From positions 1 through 33,734 of the forward strand of contig CAUYUJ010009538.1 of NCBI GenBank assembly GCA_963575745.1: a DNA stretch of 33,734 nt, written 5' to 3'. The notes under the pieces were generated by a model, which ran no database searches, had not been told where the DNA came from, and saw only the letters and a program-made list of their open reading frames with translations. The stretch's first letter is position 1; every line of letters starts with the position of its first letter. This DNA is from Prorocentrum cordatum. Taxonomy: Eukaryota; Sar; Dinophyceae; Prorocentrales; Prorocentraceae. Shown here in pieces: positions 11,343-19,814 of the stretch. A program made the position numbers and the translations under genes.

Positions 11343-11684
11343 CGGCGCTCGAAAACGGCCTCCGGAGGCCGAAACAGGCGGCAAACGTCGTCGTCGTCGT
11401 CGTCGACCTCGTCGCTCGTCGCTCGTCGATCATCGTCGTCGCGCGCGCGGGCGCGGGCGTGGTGCCGGGACCACGCGGCGGGCTTTGCGCTTGTACTCGA
11501 ATCGCAAGCCACTGTGGTGCTCTCAGGCAGAGAGTGCTGCTCGCGCGCATACTATGGCGATCGCAGAGCGCCCCTGCCTCGCCATGCCCCGCCCAGCCCA
11601 AGCGTTACCGTTACCCGGGGGGCACGACCGCCCCCCCCCCCCCCGGGTAACGAGCGTTATCGGCCAGAATAAAAAAACAATCTC
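10866..11684. mobile_element. 819-bp terminal-inverted-repeat element with AAG/CTT target duplication
   Basis: The ends are inverted copies: GAGATTGTTTTTTTAT at 10866 and its complement ending at 11684. Homology runs on through GTAACGCTCGTTACCCGGG and poly-C tracts on both sides. The trinucleotide AAG flanks both ends (10863..10865 and 11685..11687). Removing the element and one AAG restores GCGACGCTCTTCGACCTG, which matches the uninterrupted paralogous module (GCGGCGCTCTTCGACCTG). The interior holds TCG microsatellites, three copies of a CGAAAAACGGCCTCCGG motif, and a direct repeat GGGCTTTGCGCTTGTACTCG at about 11087 and 11480. No transposase is encoded. Confidence 0.85.
11106..11406. repeat. 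Interrupted TCG microsatellite inside the 819-bp element
   Basis: Runs of TCG at about 11106..11123, 11176..11258, 11306..11343 and 11386..11406 are separated by GACGGCGCCCGAAAAACGG-type spacers. Frames on both strands are open but give only homopolymers (S, R, V, D, T). Confidence 0.9.
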
Positions 11685-12409
11685 AAGAGCGTCGCCCTCG
11701 TGCGGTCGAATATCAGCGCCTGCCGCATGCCGTAGGGAATCGCCGTCGTCCGGGCGCACATCACCAGCAGCGGACTGTTGTGGCTGAGGAACTCCATCGG
11801 GGGGCCGAGGGGCATCGCCTGCAGGTGGCCGACAAGCCTCACCATCAGCAGGCTGAAGCGTCCGGTCGACTGGCAGAAGAGCAACATCAACAACAAGTGA
11901 ACGTGGCCGAAGAGCAACATTCGTAGAAGGCCGATGAGCGACGTCTTCGTCAGGTCGAAGAGCGCCGCCCTCGTGCGAATGTAGATCGGCACCTGCCGCA
12001 AGACGTAGCACATCGCCGTCGTCTGGCCGAACATCACCAGTAGCAGATGGGGGAGGCCGAGGGGCGCCACCCGCAGCATGCCGTAGAGCAACATCAGGCT
12101 GAACTGCACCATCAGGATGTAGTGCCTCGCACGCGGCAGGTCGGAGGGCGGCTCGAAGTCGAAGTGCAAGTACTGCGACATCGGCGCCCCGGATTGGCCT
12201 GCTGCGCCGGGCGGCATAGCCCAGGCGGCAGAGCGCTGCCGCCACGGGCCTCGGGGCCAGCCGCGGGGCCGGCGCCGGTGGCATCTCGGAAGCCATGGCA
12301 GGTCGGGGTCGCTGGGAGCGACGCCCTGGGCGCGGGCTGCTGGTCGGGCTGGGGGCGCCACAACCAAAACGCGCCGACGGGAAATGTCTCCGTCGGCTCA
12401 AGCCCACGC

Positions 12410-12431
12410 CTTGAGCCAAAGTGGCTACGGA
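12410..12431 (-). other. Relict dinoflagellate spliced leader
   Basis: On the minus strand the 22 bases read T-CCGTAGCC-A-C-TTTGGCTCAAG. The known leader has T where this has C; all other positions agree, and the first base is variable in the leader. Leaders of this kind are added to mRNAs by trans-splicing. A genomic copy joined to a gene marks a retroposed transcript. The upstream side (12432..12511) is purine-rich on plus, so pyrimidine-rich on the gene strand. Confidence 0.9.
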
Positions 12432-12640
12432 CGAAAGAGGCGGGAGAAGGGAGGCGGAGGGGGAGGAAGAGGGACGAGAGGCGAGGGAAGAGGTGGGAGG
12501 GGCAGGGTAGGTGCGCTCGCGTCATATCAGACGTCCTACCCCTCCCTCCCATCCCTTACCACTGCCTAGAGTCTAGATCCCCTCTCTATTCGCAGTCGGA
12601 TAACGAGCAAGGCAATGATCTCGGGAGGGCGCATGCGCGA
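12432..12640. other. Purine-rich tract and spacer
   Basis: About 12432..12511 is almost all G and A on the plus strand. The rest (to 12640) has no repeat or ORF I can support. Confidence 0.6.
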
Positions 12641-12975
12641 TGCGTGGAACAGCATGGCATAGCATGGCGCAGAAGAGCACGGCAGAGCGTAGCGCTCCAT
12701 AGCATGTTGTGGCATTGCGTCGTCAAGCACTGCATGTCAGAGTGTTGCAGCGCAAGGCATGGCATCGCATAGCGGTGCACAACACAGCATCGCAATGCAT
12801 GGGAGACCGATTTGGAAGGACCGAAGCGCGGGAATGAGGCCAGGATCGACGGAAACGAGGCCAGCGCTGCAGCGGGAGCACGATTGGGAAGGACCGAAAC
12901 GCGGGAACGAGGCCAGGACCGCAAAGGGGAATGAGGCCAGCTCTGCAGCGGGAGCACGATTTGGAAGGACCGGAG
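12640..12975. repeat. Degenerate GCATGGCATAGC repeats, then a ~75-bp tandem repeat
   Basis: 12640..12800 is made of short, diverged GCATGGC/ATAGC units. About 12809..12975 carries a ~75-bp unit anchored by GATTTGGAAGGACCG at 12809, 12883 and 12958, with GAGGCCAG and CTGCAGCGGGAGCACG inside each unit. Confidence 0.8.
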
Positions 12976-13632
12976 GCGATGATGTCTTTCACGGCCAGCT
13001 CGGACCCAGGAGGATCCTCGATCCTCGAAGTTTGAAGATCGAGGTTTTTGGAGGTTGTGTTGGCCCCTTGGGGGCCTCCAGAGGCCTCTGGGGGCTTCCG
13101 GGGGCTTGGGGGGGCTTCCGGAGGCCTCGGACCTGAGGACATCGTATTGAACGCCTACGGCACGGTAGGCGGATATTGTGACATCTGATTTGGCGCCACG
13201 TGTGTGGCGCTGTGTGCACAGTTGCACCTTCCCGAAGTGTAATATATCAGCATGGCGTCGAGGGCCCTGGTCGCGCATATGCCACGGCGCGGCATTCTTT
13301 CAAGACGTCGGATGGCTGGAAAGTGCTAATGGTTGTGGCAGTTTGCGTCCTTTGATTTCGTGGATCATCCCGCGCACCTGCATCCCACAAACGGGCAAAT
13401 CGTGCACTCCACAGTGGTGATGGTTTTGGTGATGATTCTCGTCCCCGCTTTCCTTCCTCTACACATCACGACGTCCATTATCCATGCCTTCTTCCTTCTC
13501 CTCTCCGTTCTCCTCGTTCTCCTCGTCCTCTTCTGCAGACTGTTTGGCTCCAGCAGGGCCTTCGCAATCTGAAGCACACCCGCACATTCTGCGTACATCC
13601 TACAACTTCTGGTCGGATCACCTGTCCCGCAG
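12976..13632. other. Spacer with GGGGGCTTCC repeats and a long pyrimidine tract ending CAG
   Basis: About 13060..13130 is a GGGGGCCTCC/GGGGGCTTCC minisatellite. 13141..13480 shows no gene. About 13484..13538 is nearly pure C/T and ends TTCTGCAG, which has the form of a splice acceptor (cis or trans) for the ORF that starts at 13633. Confidence 0.5.
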
Positions 13633-13878
13633 ATGGTCCGTCTCTTATTGATTGCCAGTCTTGTCGGGGCGCGCGGGGCCGCTGGCCTGGGTGCGGCCCC
13701 CGCCGATTCCAGCATGATACAGTGTGGAACAGCGGTGGACAAGAGCAACACCTCGCAGCAGACAACGGCAGCGTTCGCGCCCGCGTGCAAAAGTGAATCC
13801 GTTGTAATTTACGAGGGATCTTGGCCCTGGGAGCGCGAATCCAGCGTAATTTACAAGGGGTGCGCGAAACCTGTATAA
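13633..13878 (+). CDS. Start of a secreted or membrane protein, truncated by a satellite
   Basis: ATG at 13633 gives MVRLLLIASLVGARGAAGLG. This has a basic residue, a hydrophobic stretch and small residues, the form of a signal peptide with possible cleavage near residue 18..22. The following residues (APADSSMIQCGTAVDKSNTS, then TTAAFAPACKSES) look like ordinary secreted protein with two cysteines. From about 13800 the frame enters a 42-bp satellite and soon stops at 13876..13878, so the rest of the gene is missing or lies beyond an intron. The ATG follows CCCGCAG, the same bases that precede the ATG of the gene at 32278. Function is unknown. Confidence 0.45.
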   Translation: MVRLLLIASLVGARGAAGLGAAPADSSMIQCGTAVDKSNTSQQTTAAFAPACKSESVVIYEGSWPWERESSVIYKGCAKPV

Positions 13879-14085
13879 TTCACGAGGGATCGTGGCTCTG
13901 GGAGCGTGAATCCCGCGTAATTTGCGAGGGATCGCGGCCCTGGGAGCGTGAATCCCGCATAATTTGTGAGGGATCGCGGCACTGCGAGCGCGAACCCAGC
14001 GTAATTTACGAGGGGCTGTGGCCTTGAGAACGCGAATCCAGCGTAAATTACAAGGGATCGCGGCCTTGGGCGCGCGGACGCAGAG
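13801..14085. repeat. 42-bp tandem repeat, about six units
   Basis: Units contain GTAATTTACGAGGGATC, then GGCCCTGGGAGCGCGAATCC. One unit is shortened near 13865. A stray GCCCTGGGAGCGCAGCG near 14190 is a seventh partial copy. Confidence 0.9.
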
Positions 14086-14350
14086 TGCGCCTGATTTTCA
14101 GGAAATGGCGGGGGGGGCCGAAAAGCGCCCCTCGAGTACATATCCCGATACAGGAAAGTATCGGTTTCTGCTCTGGAGAGATCGTCGCCCTGGGAGCGCA
14201 GCGCAGCGCAGCACAACGCAGCCGCTGGCACAGCATCGTCACCATCGATATCTTCAGCATTGCCACTGCCTATCGCCCAATTGAGGTTCTTTAAAACGTT
14301 TCCATGCTTCACATCTCTACATACCTTTCCAGGTTCGTGGGTCGATCATG
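14086..14350 (+). mobile_element. Diverged type B tail fragment
   Basis: Contains diverged versions of the type B end cassette: GCACAGCATCGTC, a GATATCTTCAGCATTGCC string and AAAACGTTTCCATGC. It closes with CCTTTCCAGGTTCGTGGGTC and GATCATG. It is more diverged than other copies and has no head. Confidence 0.65.
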
Positions 14351-14355
14351 TCTTG

Positions 14356-14807
14356 TTCCCGGAATGGGCAGAGGCCCAGGGTTCGCTTTTCCCGGAAATG
14401 GCAGAGGCCCAGGGCCAGCGAGCTCAAGCCATGTGCGCGTTACACGTCCCTTGGCACGTCGCCTGGCGCGTCCCTTGGGACGTTTCGCGGCGCGTCCTCC
14501 TGGCATGTCCCCCTGTCAATTAGCTCTGGGGCAGCTACTATGTGTTCAGGCAGCTCGAGCTTCAGATCCAGATCAGTTCGGTCAGGACTCGGATGCAAAG
14601 GAAGACTCGATCCACGACGCTATAGAGCACAACCGCGGCATGGCACATCGCAATTCAGCACGGTGCAGCACAGCACAGCCCTCGGCACGGTACATCAAGA
14701 TCGATACAATCAGCATTGCACTTGCCCGTCACCCAATCAGGTGTCTTTGAAAACGTTGCCATGCGTTACATTTCTATATTCATTTCCGGGTTCGTGGGTC
14801 GATCATG
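14356..14807 (+). mobile_element. Type B mini element (452 bp, one higher-order unit)
   Basis: The head (TTCCCGGAATGGGC, hairpin GGGC-AGAG-GCCC) is duplicated in part at 14390. It joins directly to TTGGCACGTC-type repeats without the GGCCGGCGAA or ATGTCTCGAGCG modules. One copy of the ATTAGCTCTGGGGCAGC cassette and the common tail (CATTTCCGGG ... GATCATG) follow. This looks like an internal deletion derivative of the 1.5-kb form. Confidence 0.75.
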
Positions 14808-15092
14808 TTTGAGGACGTCTCAAGCGAAACGCTTGTTTTTGAAATCCCGATCGATAAATCACAGGGTGCGGGACACATATTGGTCGAAAAAGTGCATCCC
14901 GTGCGAGCTGGAACCAAGTGTTTTCACGTGTCCAGGCCACCCAGGTAGGTATCTAACATGGTGGTCCCGAGCTGGAACCGCGTGTTTTTCCCGGAAAGGG
15001 CTTGAGCCCAGGGTTCTCTTTTAGATGGTTTACCCCCCGGTTTCGACTTGTTGAGGGCCGGCGAAATTATTCTGCGTAAATAACGAGGTACA
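14808..15092 (+). mobile_element. Loose element modules and a head fragment
   Basis: 14808..14870 holds one ATGTCTCGAGCG-like module (TTTGAGGACGTCTCAAGCG) followed by GATCGATAAATCACAGGGTG. 14885..14984 is unique, with GAGCTGGAACC twice. At 14985 a head starts (TTTTTCCCGGAAAGGG, hairpin GGGC-TTGA-GCCC) and includes one GGCCGGCGAAATTATT. It breaks off in a poly-T/TTTTTG tract near 15100. Confidence 0.65.
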
Positions 15093-15573
15093 GTTTTTTT
15101 TTTTGTTTTTGTTTTTGAAAAGTGCGTTTCGTGCGTGCCCGCTCGAGGAAAGTGCGCCCCCCATCTCGGATCCTCGATAAAAAACGGGGTCCGGTGGAGG
15201 CCGTGGGCGTAGGTGCCGGCGTGGGCGCTGGCGTTGGTGCTGGCGTAGGCGCTGGGGTTGGTGCTGGCGTAGGCGCTGGCGTTGGTGCAGGCGTAGGCGC
15301 TGGCGTAGGTGCTGGTGTCGGCGCGGGCGTGGGCGCGGGCGTCGGCGCGGGAGTTGGCGCGGGCGTCGGGTCTGGCGTGGTGCTGGCGCCGGTAGTAGGC
15401 GCCGGCGTGGTGCTGGCGTCGGGCGTAGGCGCTGGTGCTGGCGTCGGCGTGGGCGTAGGTGCCAGCGTGGGCGCTGGCGTTGGTGCTGGCGTAGGCGCTG
15501 GTGTTGGTGCTGGCGTCGGCGTGGGCGTAGGCTCCGGCGTAAGCGCTCTTTGCAGAGGCTCTTGGTTGGCCAC
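15067..15573 (-). pseudogene. PT-rich (APTPAP) reading frame, possible linker fragment
   Basis: On the minus strand a 168-residue frame starts [20 protein letters not shown] and continues with about 100 residues of APTPAPTPA. It then runs through [20 protein letters not shown] into a basic end. The DNA is a 6/12-bp repeat (GGCGTAGGCGCTGGTGTT type), so the opposite strand is also open (GVGAGVGAG). Such Pro/Thr linkers join extracellular domains, and the gene at 32278..32586 ends in REPTPAPTAAPTPA. This fragment may therefore derive from a related protein. With no domain attached, coding status is uncertain. Confidence 0.35.
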
Positions 15574-15763
15574 CTCAGATCTTTACTGATAGCGACTTAG
15601 GGAAACTTGACTTTTCATGGCGATGCGTTATGCATGTTGGAAATTTGGAAATCGATCTCCACGTTTTGTTCGGGGGGTCGATGCGCATTGCATAGCATCG
15701 CGCTGGAAGCTACGTCAAGTTAAGTTTTGTTACGTGCCATCGTTGTCACCAACCGCATCTCGC
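15574..15763. other. Short spacer
   Basis: No ORF with gene-like composition and no repeat seen. Confidence 0.5.
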
Positions 15764-15960
15764 TATGTGTTTTGTTGTTTGTTTATGTATGTGTTGTTTG
15801 TTTGTTTGGTTGCTTGTTTGTTTGTTTGTTCGTTTATATATATATATATATACATACACATATATACATATACATATCTACACATACACACATATATATA
15901 TATATATATACATACACATATATGTATGTATATAAATATACATCTTTATATATATATACA
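15764..15960. repeat. TTTG and TA/TACA microsatellites
   Basis: TTTG units (to about 15833) run into about 125 bases of TA and ATACACA repeats, an AT-rich island in otherwise GC-rich DNA. Confidence 0.95.
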
Positions 15961-16030
15961 TAGCGGGAGACAGGTGCGGGAGTTCCAACGAGCCCCTCCT
16001 GAAACCTCCCTGAGGAAGGTTTCAGGAAGG

Positions 16031-17110
16031 TTTTTCCCGGAAAGGGCAAAGGCCCAGGGTTCTCTTTTAGTATGTAAACATGTCCCTGGTGCCCAACTTG
16101 AAGGAGGCCGGCGAAATTTTTCCCTGATAAATATCGAGGTCGAGGGAGGCCGGCGAAATTATTTTTGAGGATGTCTCGAGCGAAACGCTTGTTTTTGAAA
16201 TCCCGATCGATAAATCACAGGGTGCGGGCCACTTTTTCGTGTGTTGAGGATGTCTCGAGCGAAACGCTTGCTCCGCAGAGTTTGCCGAGGATGTCTCGAG
16301 CGAAACGCTTGTTTTGCAGGGCCGACCGCGACGCGGAAAAGCGCCCCGCGCGAAGGAATTTCGATGATGTCTCGACTAATTCGTTTGTTTTTGTACGATT
16401 TCCTGGAATTTTGGCAGGATGTCTCGAGCGAAATGCACGACCCCACCCTAGCACGACCATACCCCAGCACGACCACACCCCAGCACGACCAGACCCCAGC
16501 ACGACCCCACCCCAGCACGACCCCACCCCAGCACGACCATACCCCAGCACGACCACACCCCAGCACGACCCGACCCCAGCACGACCCTACCCCAGCAAGA
16601 CCACACCCCAGCACGACCACACCCCAGCACGACCTCACCACAGCACGACCACACCCCAGCACGACCACGCCCCAGCACGACCACGCCCCAGCACGACCAC
16701 GCCCCAGCACGACCACCCCCCAGCACGACCACCCCCCCAGCACGACCACCCCCCAGCACGACCACCCCCCAGCACGACCACACCCCAGCACGACCACTCC
16801 CCAGCACGACCACACCCCAGCACGACCACACCCCAGCACGACCACACCCAGTCGCACCCCCGTGGAATGTTTCGTGGCGTGTCTGGTTGAGTGGTTGCCT
16901 GTTCGTGGGGTGTCTCGTGGAATGTTTCACGGGGTGTCTCGTGGAATGTTTCGTGAGGTGTCTCGTGGAATGTTTCGTGAGGTGTCTCGTGGGATGTTTC
17001 GCGGGGTGTCTCGTGGGATGTTTCGTGAGATGTCGCCCAGTTGGGTATCGTGAAAACGTGACCATGCTGCACATGTCTTTATCCCTTTCCGGGTTCGTGG
17101 GTCCATCATG
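16031..17110 (+). mobile_element. Type A modular element, full length (1,080 bp)
   Basis: Head with hairpin GGGC-AAAG-GCCC, GGCCGGCGAAATT repeats at about 16106..16162, and the GATCGATAAATCACAGGGTG module at about 16204. ATGTCTCGAGCG units run to 16436, then the 15-bp array (16437..16851), the 24-bp array (16862..17035) and the tail to CATCATG. It is the closest relative of the copy at 1033 in module order. The flanks are AAGGTTTCAGGAAGGTTTT-type repeats on both sides. Confidence 0.8.
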
Positions 17111-17290
17111 TTTGGAAGGTTTTCCTGGGGGGGGGGGAGCGAGAAAGGTTTCAGGAAGGTTTTCCCAAAAGCCTTCCAACAACCTTCCAAAAAACCTTTC
17201 TAAAACCTTCCTAAAACCTTCCAGCATTTAGCGAAACCGCCCAACACGTTCCAAAAACCTTCCAAAAACCTTCAACAAAACAGAACGCCT
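17111..17290. repeat. CCTTCCAAAAACC minisatellite
   Basis: Short degenerate units of GGAAGGTTTTC on one strand and CCTTCCAAAAACC on the other. The arms 17111..17165 and 17166..17280 are mutually complementary in part and could fold back. Confidence 0.75.
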
Positions 17291-17454
17291 GATCTCAGAG
17301 CCCCCCCGCCCCCTGATCAGTCGGGGGGGGGAGGAAGGAGGAAGCGGACGCGATTGAACATTTGAGCGTCTCTGGAGGCCTCCAGAAGACGCAGATTTCT
17401 TCTGTGGAGGGCCCCTGAGGGCCTTCACAATTGATTTCTTCTATGGGGAACGGC

Positions 17455-17800
17455 CTGGGGGCCTCCACAAATGAATTTCTCTATGGGAGGGGGGAACGGG
17501 GTCCCATCCCAGGGAGGAAGAGTTTCCCCCCCCAAAAAAAAAATCAAAGATTTCAAGATAAACTCAATTCCGACTGTATTTTTACAGGGTTTGGTGACCC
17601 TCGAGGCCAGGAAACTTTGTTTCTTACAGGGTTTCGTGCACCTCATCATTTCGCAAGTGTTTTTCAAGGTTTTCGCACCAAACCCTGTAAAAACACAGTT
17701 GGGATTGAGTTTATCGTGAAATCTTTGATTTTTTTTGTTGGGGGGGGTACTCTTTCTCCCCACCCCCCCCTCCCATAGAAAAAACACATATGTGGAGGCC
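17455..17800. mobile_element. Fold-back (long inverted repeat) element, about 345 bp
   Basis: The inner arms AATCAAAGATTTCAAGATAA (from about 17542) and the complement of TTATCGTGAAATCTTTGATT (to about 17737) pair over about 55 bases with few mismatches, through ACAGGGTTTGGTG. Outside them CTATGGGAGGGGGG (left, about 17481) and CCCCCCTCCCATAG (right, ends about 17779) also pair, as do CCTCCACAAATG and CATATGTGGAGG. The loop of about 70 bases carries another TTACAGGGTTTCGTG. No ORF. It resembles a MITE or fold-back element; no target duplication is clear because the flanks are repeats. Confidence 0.75.
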
Positions 17801-18209
17801 CCCCCATAGAAGAAGTCCAGTTGTGGAGCTCCTCCAGGGTACCTCACCATAGAAGAAATCTATGTGTGGAGACTCCCAGGCCCCTCCCAAATAAGAAATC
17901 CATTTGTGGAGCCCCCCAGGCCCCCCCCCCCCCACAGAAGAAATCTATGTGTGGAGGCTCTCAGGGATGGCTCCCTTGAGACTTCTGGATACTCCTGGAG
18001 GCCTCCGGAGACAACAAGGGATCCTGGATATCACGTGCCCTCCCGTTTTCCTTCAAATAGAATCAAACAGCCTTCATCTCCTCACCCCACCTATTCCTCT
18101 CCCCTCTTTCTAATAGTCCCACAATACGGCTCCCAAGAGGCCCATACACCTAGACCAGAAGGCCTCCGAGAGAGCTCCGAAGAGACCTCAAACGGAATCC
18201 CTGATGACT
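17801..18209. other. GAAGAAATCTATGTGTGGAG repeats, then unique spacer
   Basis: About four diverged ~40-bp units with CATAGAAGAAATC and TGTGGAG(C/G)C lie between 17800 and 17960. Complementary relatives occur at about 17380..17480. From 17961 to 18209 nothing recognisable is seen. Confidence 0.6.
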
Positions 18210-18690
18210 CTGATCCATGCCAGCGTCGTCGACGTCATCGTCGTTGCTGCCGTCGCCGCCATCGTCGCCTGCGTCAATCTCATCGTCGTCATCGTCGTCG
18301 TCGTTCGTCAACCGTCGTCATCGTCGTCGTCGTTCGTCGTTCGTCGTCGTCATCGTCGTCGTCGTCGTCGTCGTTCGTCACCGTCGTCATCGTCGTCGTC
18401 GTTCATCGTTCGTCGTCGTCATCGTCGTCGTCGTCGTCGTCATCGTCGTCGCCGTCGTCATCGTTCGTCGTCGTCATCGTCGTCGTCGTTCGTCGTTCGT
18501 CGTCGTCATCGTCGTCGTCGTCATCGTCGTCGCCGTCGTCATCGTTCGTCGTCGTCATCGTCGTCGCCGCTACCGTCGTCGCCGTCGCCATCGTTTGTTG
18601 TCATCGTCGTTATCGTCGTCGTCTTCGTCGTCGTTCGTCGTCGTCATCGTCGTCGCCGTCGTCATCGTTCGTCGTCATCGTCCCCCATCA
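18210..18690. repeat. TCG/ATC compound microsatellite with higher-order units
   Basis: Mostly CGTCGTCATCGTCG. A longer unit containing GTCGCCGTCGTCATCGTTCG repeats at about 18449 and 18529 and again near 18655, so the tract grew by segment duplication as well as slippage. Frames are open but only give S, V, R, D and T runs. Confidence 0.9.
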
Positions 18691-18980
18691 GGGTCGGCGG
18701 TACCGGCCGTAAGGCCTTCACAATAAAACCAAACAGTTCCTCCTCTCCGTACTCCCCCCCGCATTTTCTTCATCATCCTTCTTATGTTTCCTCATCTTTC
18801 TCCGTCCTCCTCCTCCTCCTCCTCCTCCTCCTCTAACCTCCTTGAATGAGATAGCGCGTCAAACAGTTCCCCCCCCCACCCGCCTTCCCCTCCCCTCCCC
18901 CCGCTCTTCCCTCCCGCTCCCCCTCGGTGCGCGGTACTCTGCTCGGGACTCTTGCACCCCCTTATGCAGTGATCTGTGAG
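18691..18980. other. Pyrimidine-rich spacer
   Basis: A CCT tract lies at about 18806..18834 and C-rich stretches run to 18950. No gene seen. Confidence 0.6.
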
Positions 18981-19308
18981 TTAACATAAATCATAAGTTT
19001 CTCTCCTCCTTTCTTCGGGGCCCAACTTCTGCTTGTGCATCGTGCGCATGTGCAAGTAGGTTTTCGTCGTCGGCTTCCACGGCTTGCCACCCTCTCCCAA
19101 ATGCTCCTCGACGAATGAAATGCTGATCTCGCTGTTGAATTGCACGCGGCCAAGTTTGAGCGTCCCCGTTGGACAGATCTCCCAAATGCTCGGGCTCGGA
19201 GCAATCGGGGCAAGAATCCGAAGGCGGCGCCCGCCACTTGGCCGCCTGTGCTTCCCAAACCTTCTGCAACAAAGAGCCCCCCGCGTTCGACCCCGTGTCC
19301 AACTCCAT
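18981..19308 (-). pseudogene. Unrecognised gene fragment with one frameshift
   Basis: ATG at 19308 in a good context (GCGCCCATGGAG) gives MELDTGSNAGGSLLQKVWEA, then AAKWRAPPSDSCPDCSE. Near 19195 the sensible sequence moves to another frame: SIWEICPTGTLKLGRVQFNS, EISISFVEEHLGEGGKPWKP, then TTKTYLHMRTMHKQ, ending TYDLC and TAA at 18981..18983. About 108 residues in all. A CPDC pair and a later Cys could be a metal site, but no family is recognised. The frame is open upstream of the ATG to 19452, so the fragment could be an internal exon. The shift may be a sequencing error or real decay. Confidence 0.45.
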
Positions 19309-19814
19309 GGGCGCAACGCCTGTGGACAGCAGCTGCGACGCCTTGTCGCAGCAGCTGAGAGCGCGCTGCGCTATCCCAAAGCCGCCAGTTGCGGCCGATG
19401 AGCCGAAGCGGCTGCAGCGACAGCGCATTGCGCTCACCCTCACTGAGCGCATTGCGCTTTTTTATTAATCTACAGATACACTCTTAGAGCGAATTGCTAT
19501 GCCTTTAGAGCGCATTGCGCCGTATTCGCATTGGTTCTGCCTTTAGAACGCATCGCGCTGTATTCTGATTGGTTGATTTTCCTGCATCACACCTGCATGC
19601 TTCGAGAACGGAACCATCCCCGCGGAATCCCCGAAGTAGTTGCTATAGGCGCCCAGGATGATCCCATATGGCGGAGGCAGAAAAAGAGCGACGGTTCGCG
19701 ACGTTGCGCGGCCGCCATCACAAGTGAACGCGATTGTCCGCGGCACTGCGCGGCCACCGTCAGACTGTGAAACGGTTGGGGCAGCAGTTGTAGTATAGTC
19801 GTGTTCTTATATTT
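19309..19814. repeat. GAGCGCATTGCGC repeats and spacer
   Basis: The palindrome-like GCGCATTGCGC recurs at about 19424, 19446 and 19509, with relatives at 19489 and 19548. From about 19502 to 19575 a ~38-bp unit (TTTAGAGCGCATTGCGC ... TATTC.CATTGGTT) occurs twice. The remainder, to 19814, has no convincing gene. Confidence 0.65.

Larger units (their letters stand above)
10730..12181 (-). pseudogene. Duplicated hydrophobic, probably multi-pass membrane segment (part of the gene above)
   Basis: Reading 12181..11685 joined to 10862..10730, after taking out the element and one target copy, gives 209 residues and TAG. MSQYLHFDFEPPSDLPRARH is followed by hydrophobic runs (ILMVQFSLMLLYGMLRV; GHVHLLLMLLFC; GQLCLLLALYFC). 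Two modules align residue by residue: TTAMCYVLRQ/TTAIPYGMRQ, RTRAALFDLTK/RTRATLFDLTE, CQSTGRFSLLMVR/CLSTGRPSLLMAR. Conservative exchanges and high third-position GC support this frame. A second frame is also open across the region, but its third positions are mostly A/T. The likely location is a membrane, inferred from hydrophobicity only. Confidence 0.5.
9714..12296 (-). pseudogene. Retroposed, broken gene with duplicated hydrophobic module and SH3-like domain
   Basis: The gene reads from 12296 down to 9714. A relict spliced leader sits 113 bases upstream, which marks a reverse-transcribed mRNA re-inserted in the genome. An ATG at 12296 (CTGCCATGG context) starts MASEMPPAPAPRLAPRPV. A one-base shift near 12190 leads into MSQYLHFDFEPPSD at 12181. 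A ~85-residue hydrophobic module follows twice in tandem, the second copy split by an 819-bp element. A TAG at 10730..10732 stands where the first module has CAG. About 10680..10545 continues in another frame (VPAEEDMPHGPGMRAHAAAT), and from 10538 a third frame reaches a TGA at 9714..9716. I chose these frames by strong G/C bias at third positions. It may instead be two adjacent genes. No definite function is known to me. Confidence 0.6.

Noticed and set aside
10902-11650. Long ORFs on both strands over the TCG tracts (S, R, V, D, T runs)
   Set aside because: They are microsatellite translations inside the 819-bp element.
9714-12296. One frame open from the ATG at 12296 to the stop at 9714 across both hydrophobic modules
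   Set aside because: Between 12181 and 10730 this frame has mostly A/T at third positions, while the neighbouring frame has strong G/C there and conservative changes between the modules. I keep it only for the N-terminal and C-terminal parts.
13533-13553. Second leader-like string containing TTTGGCTCCAG
   Set aside because: Also about 15 of 21, within chance expectation, and not joined to a clear retrocopy.
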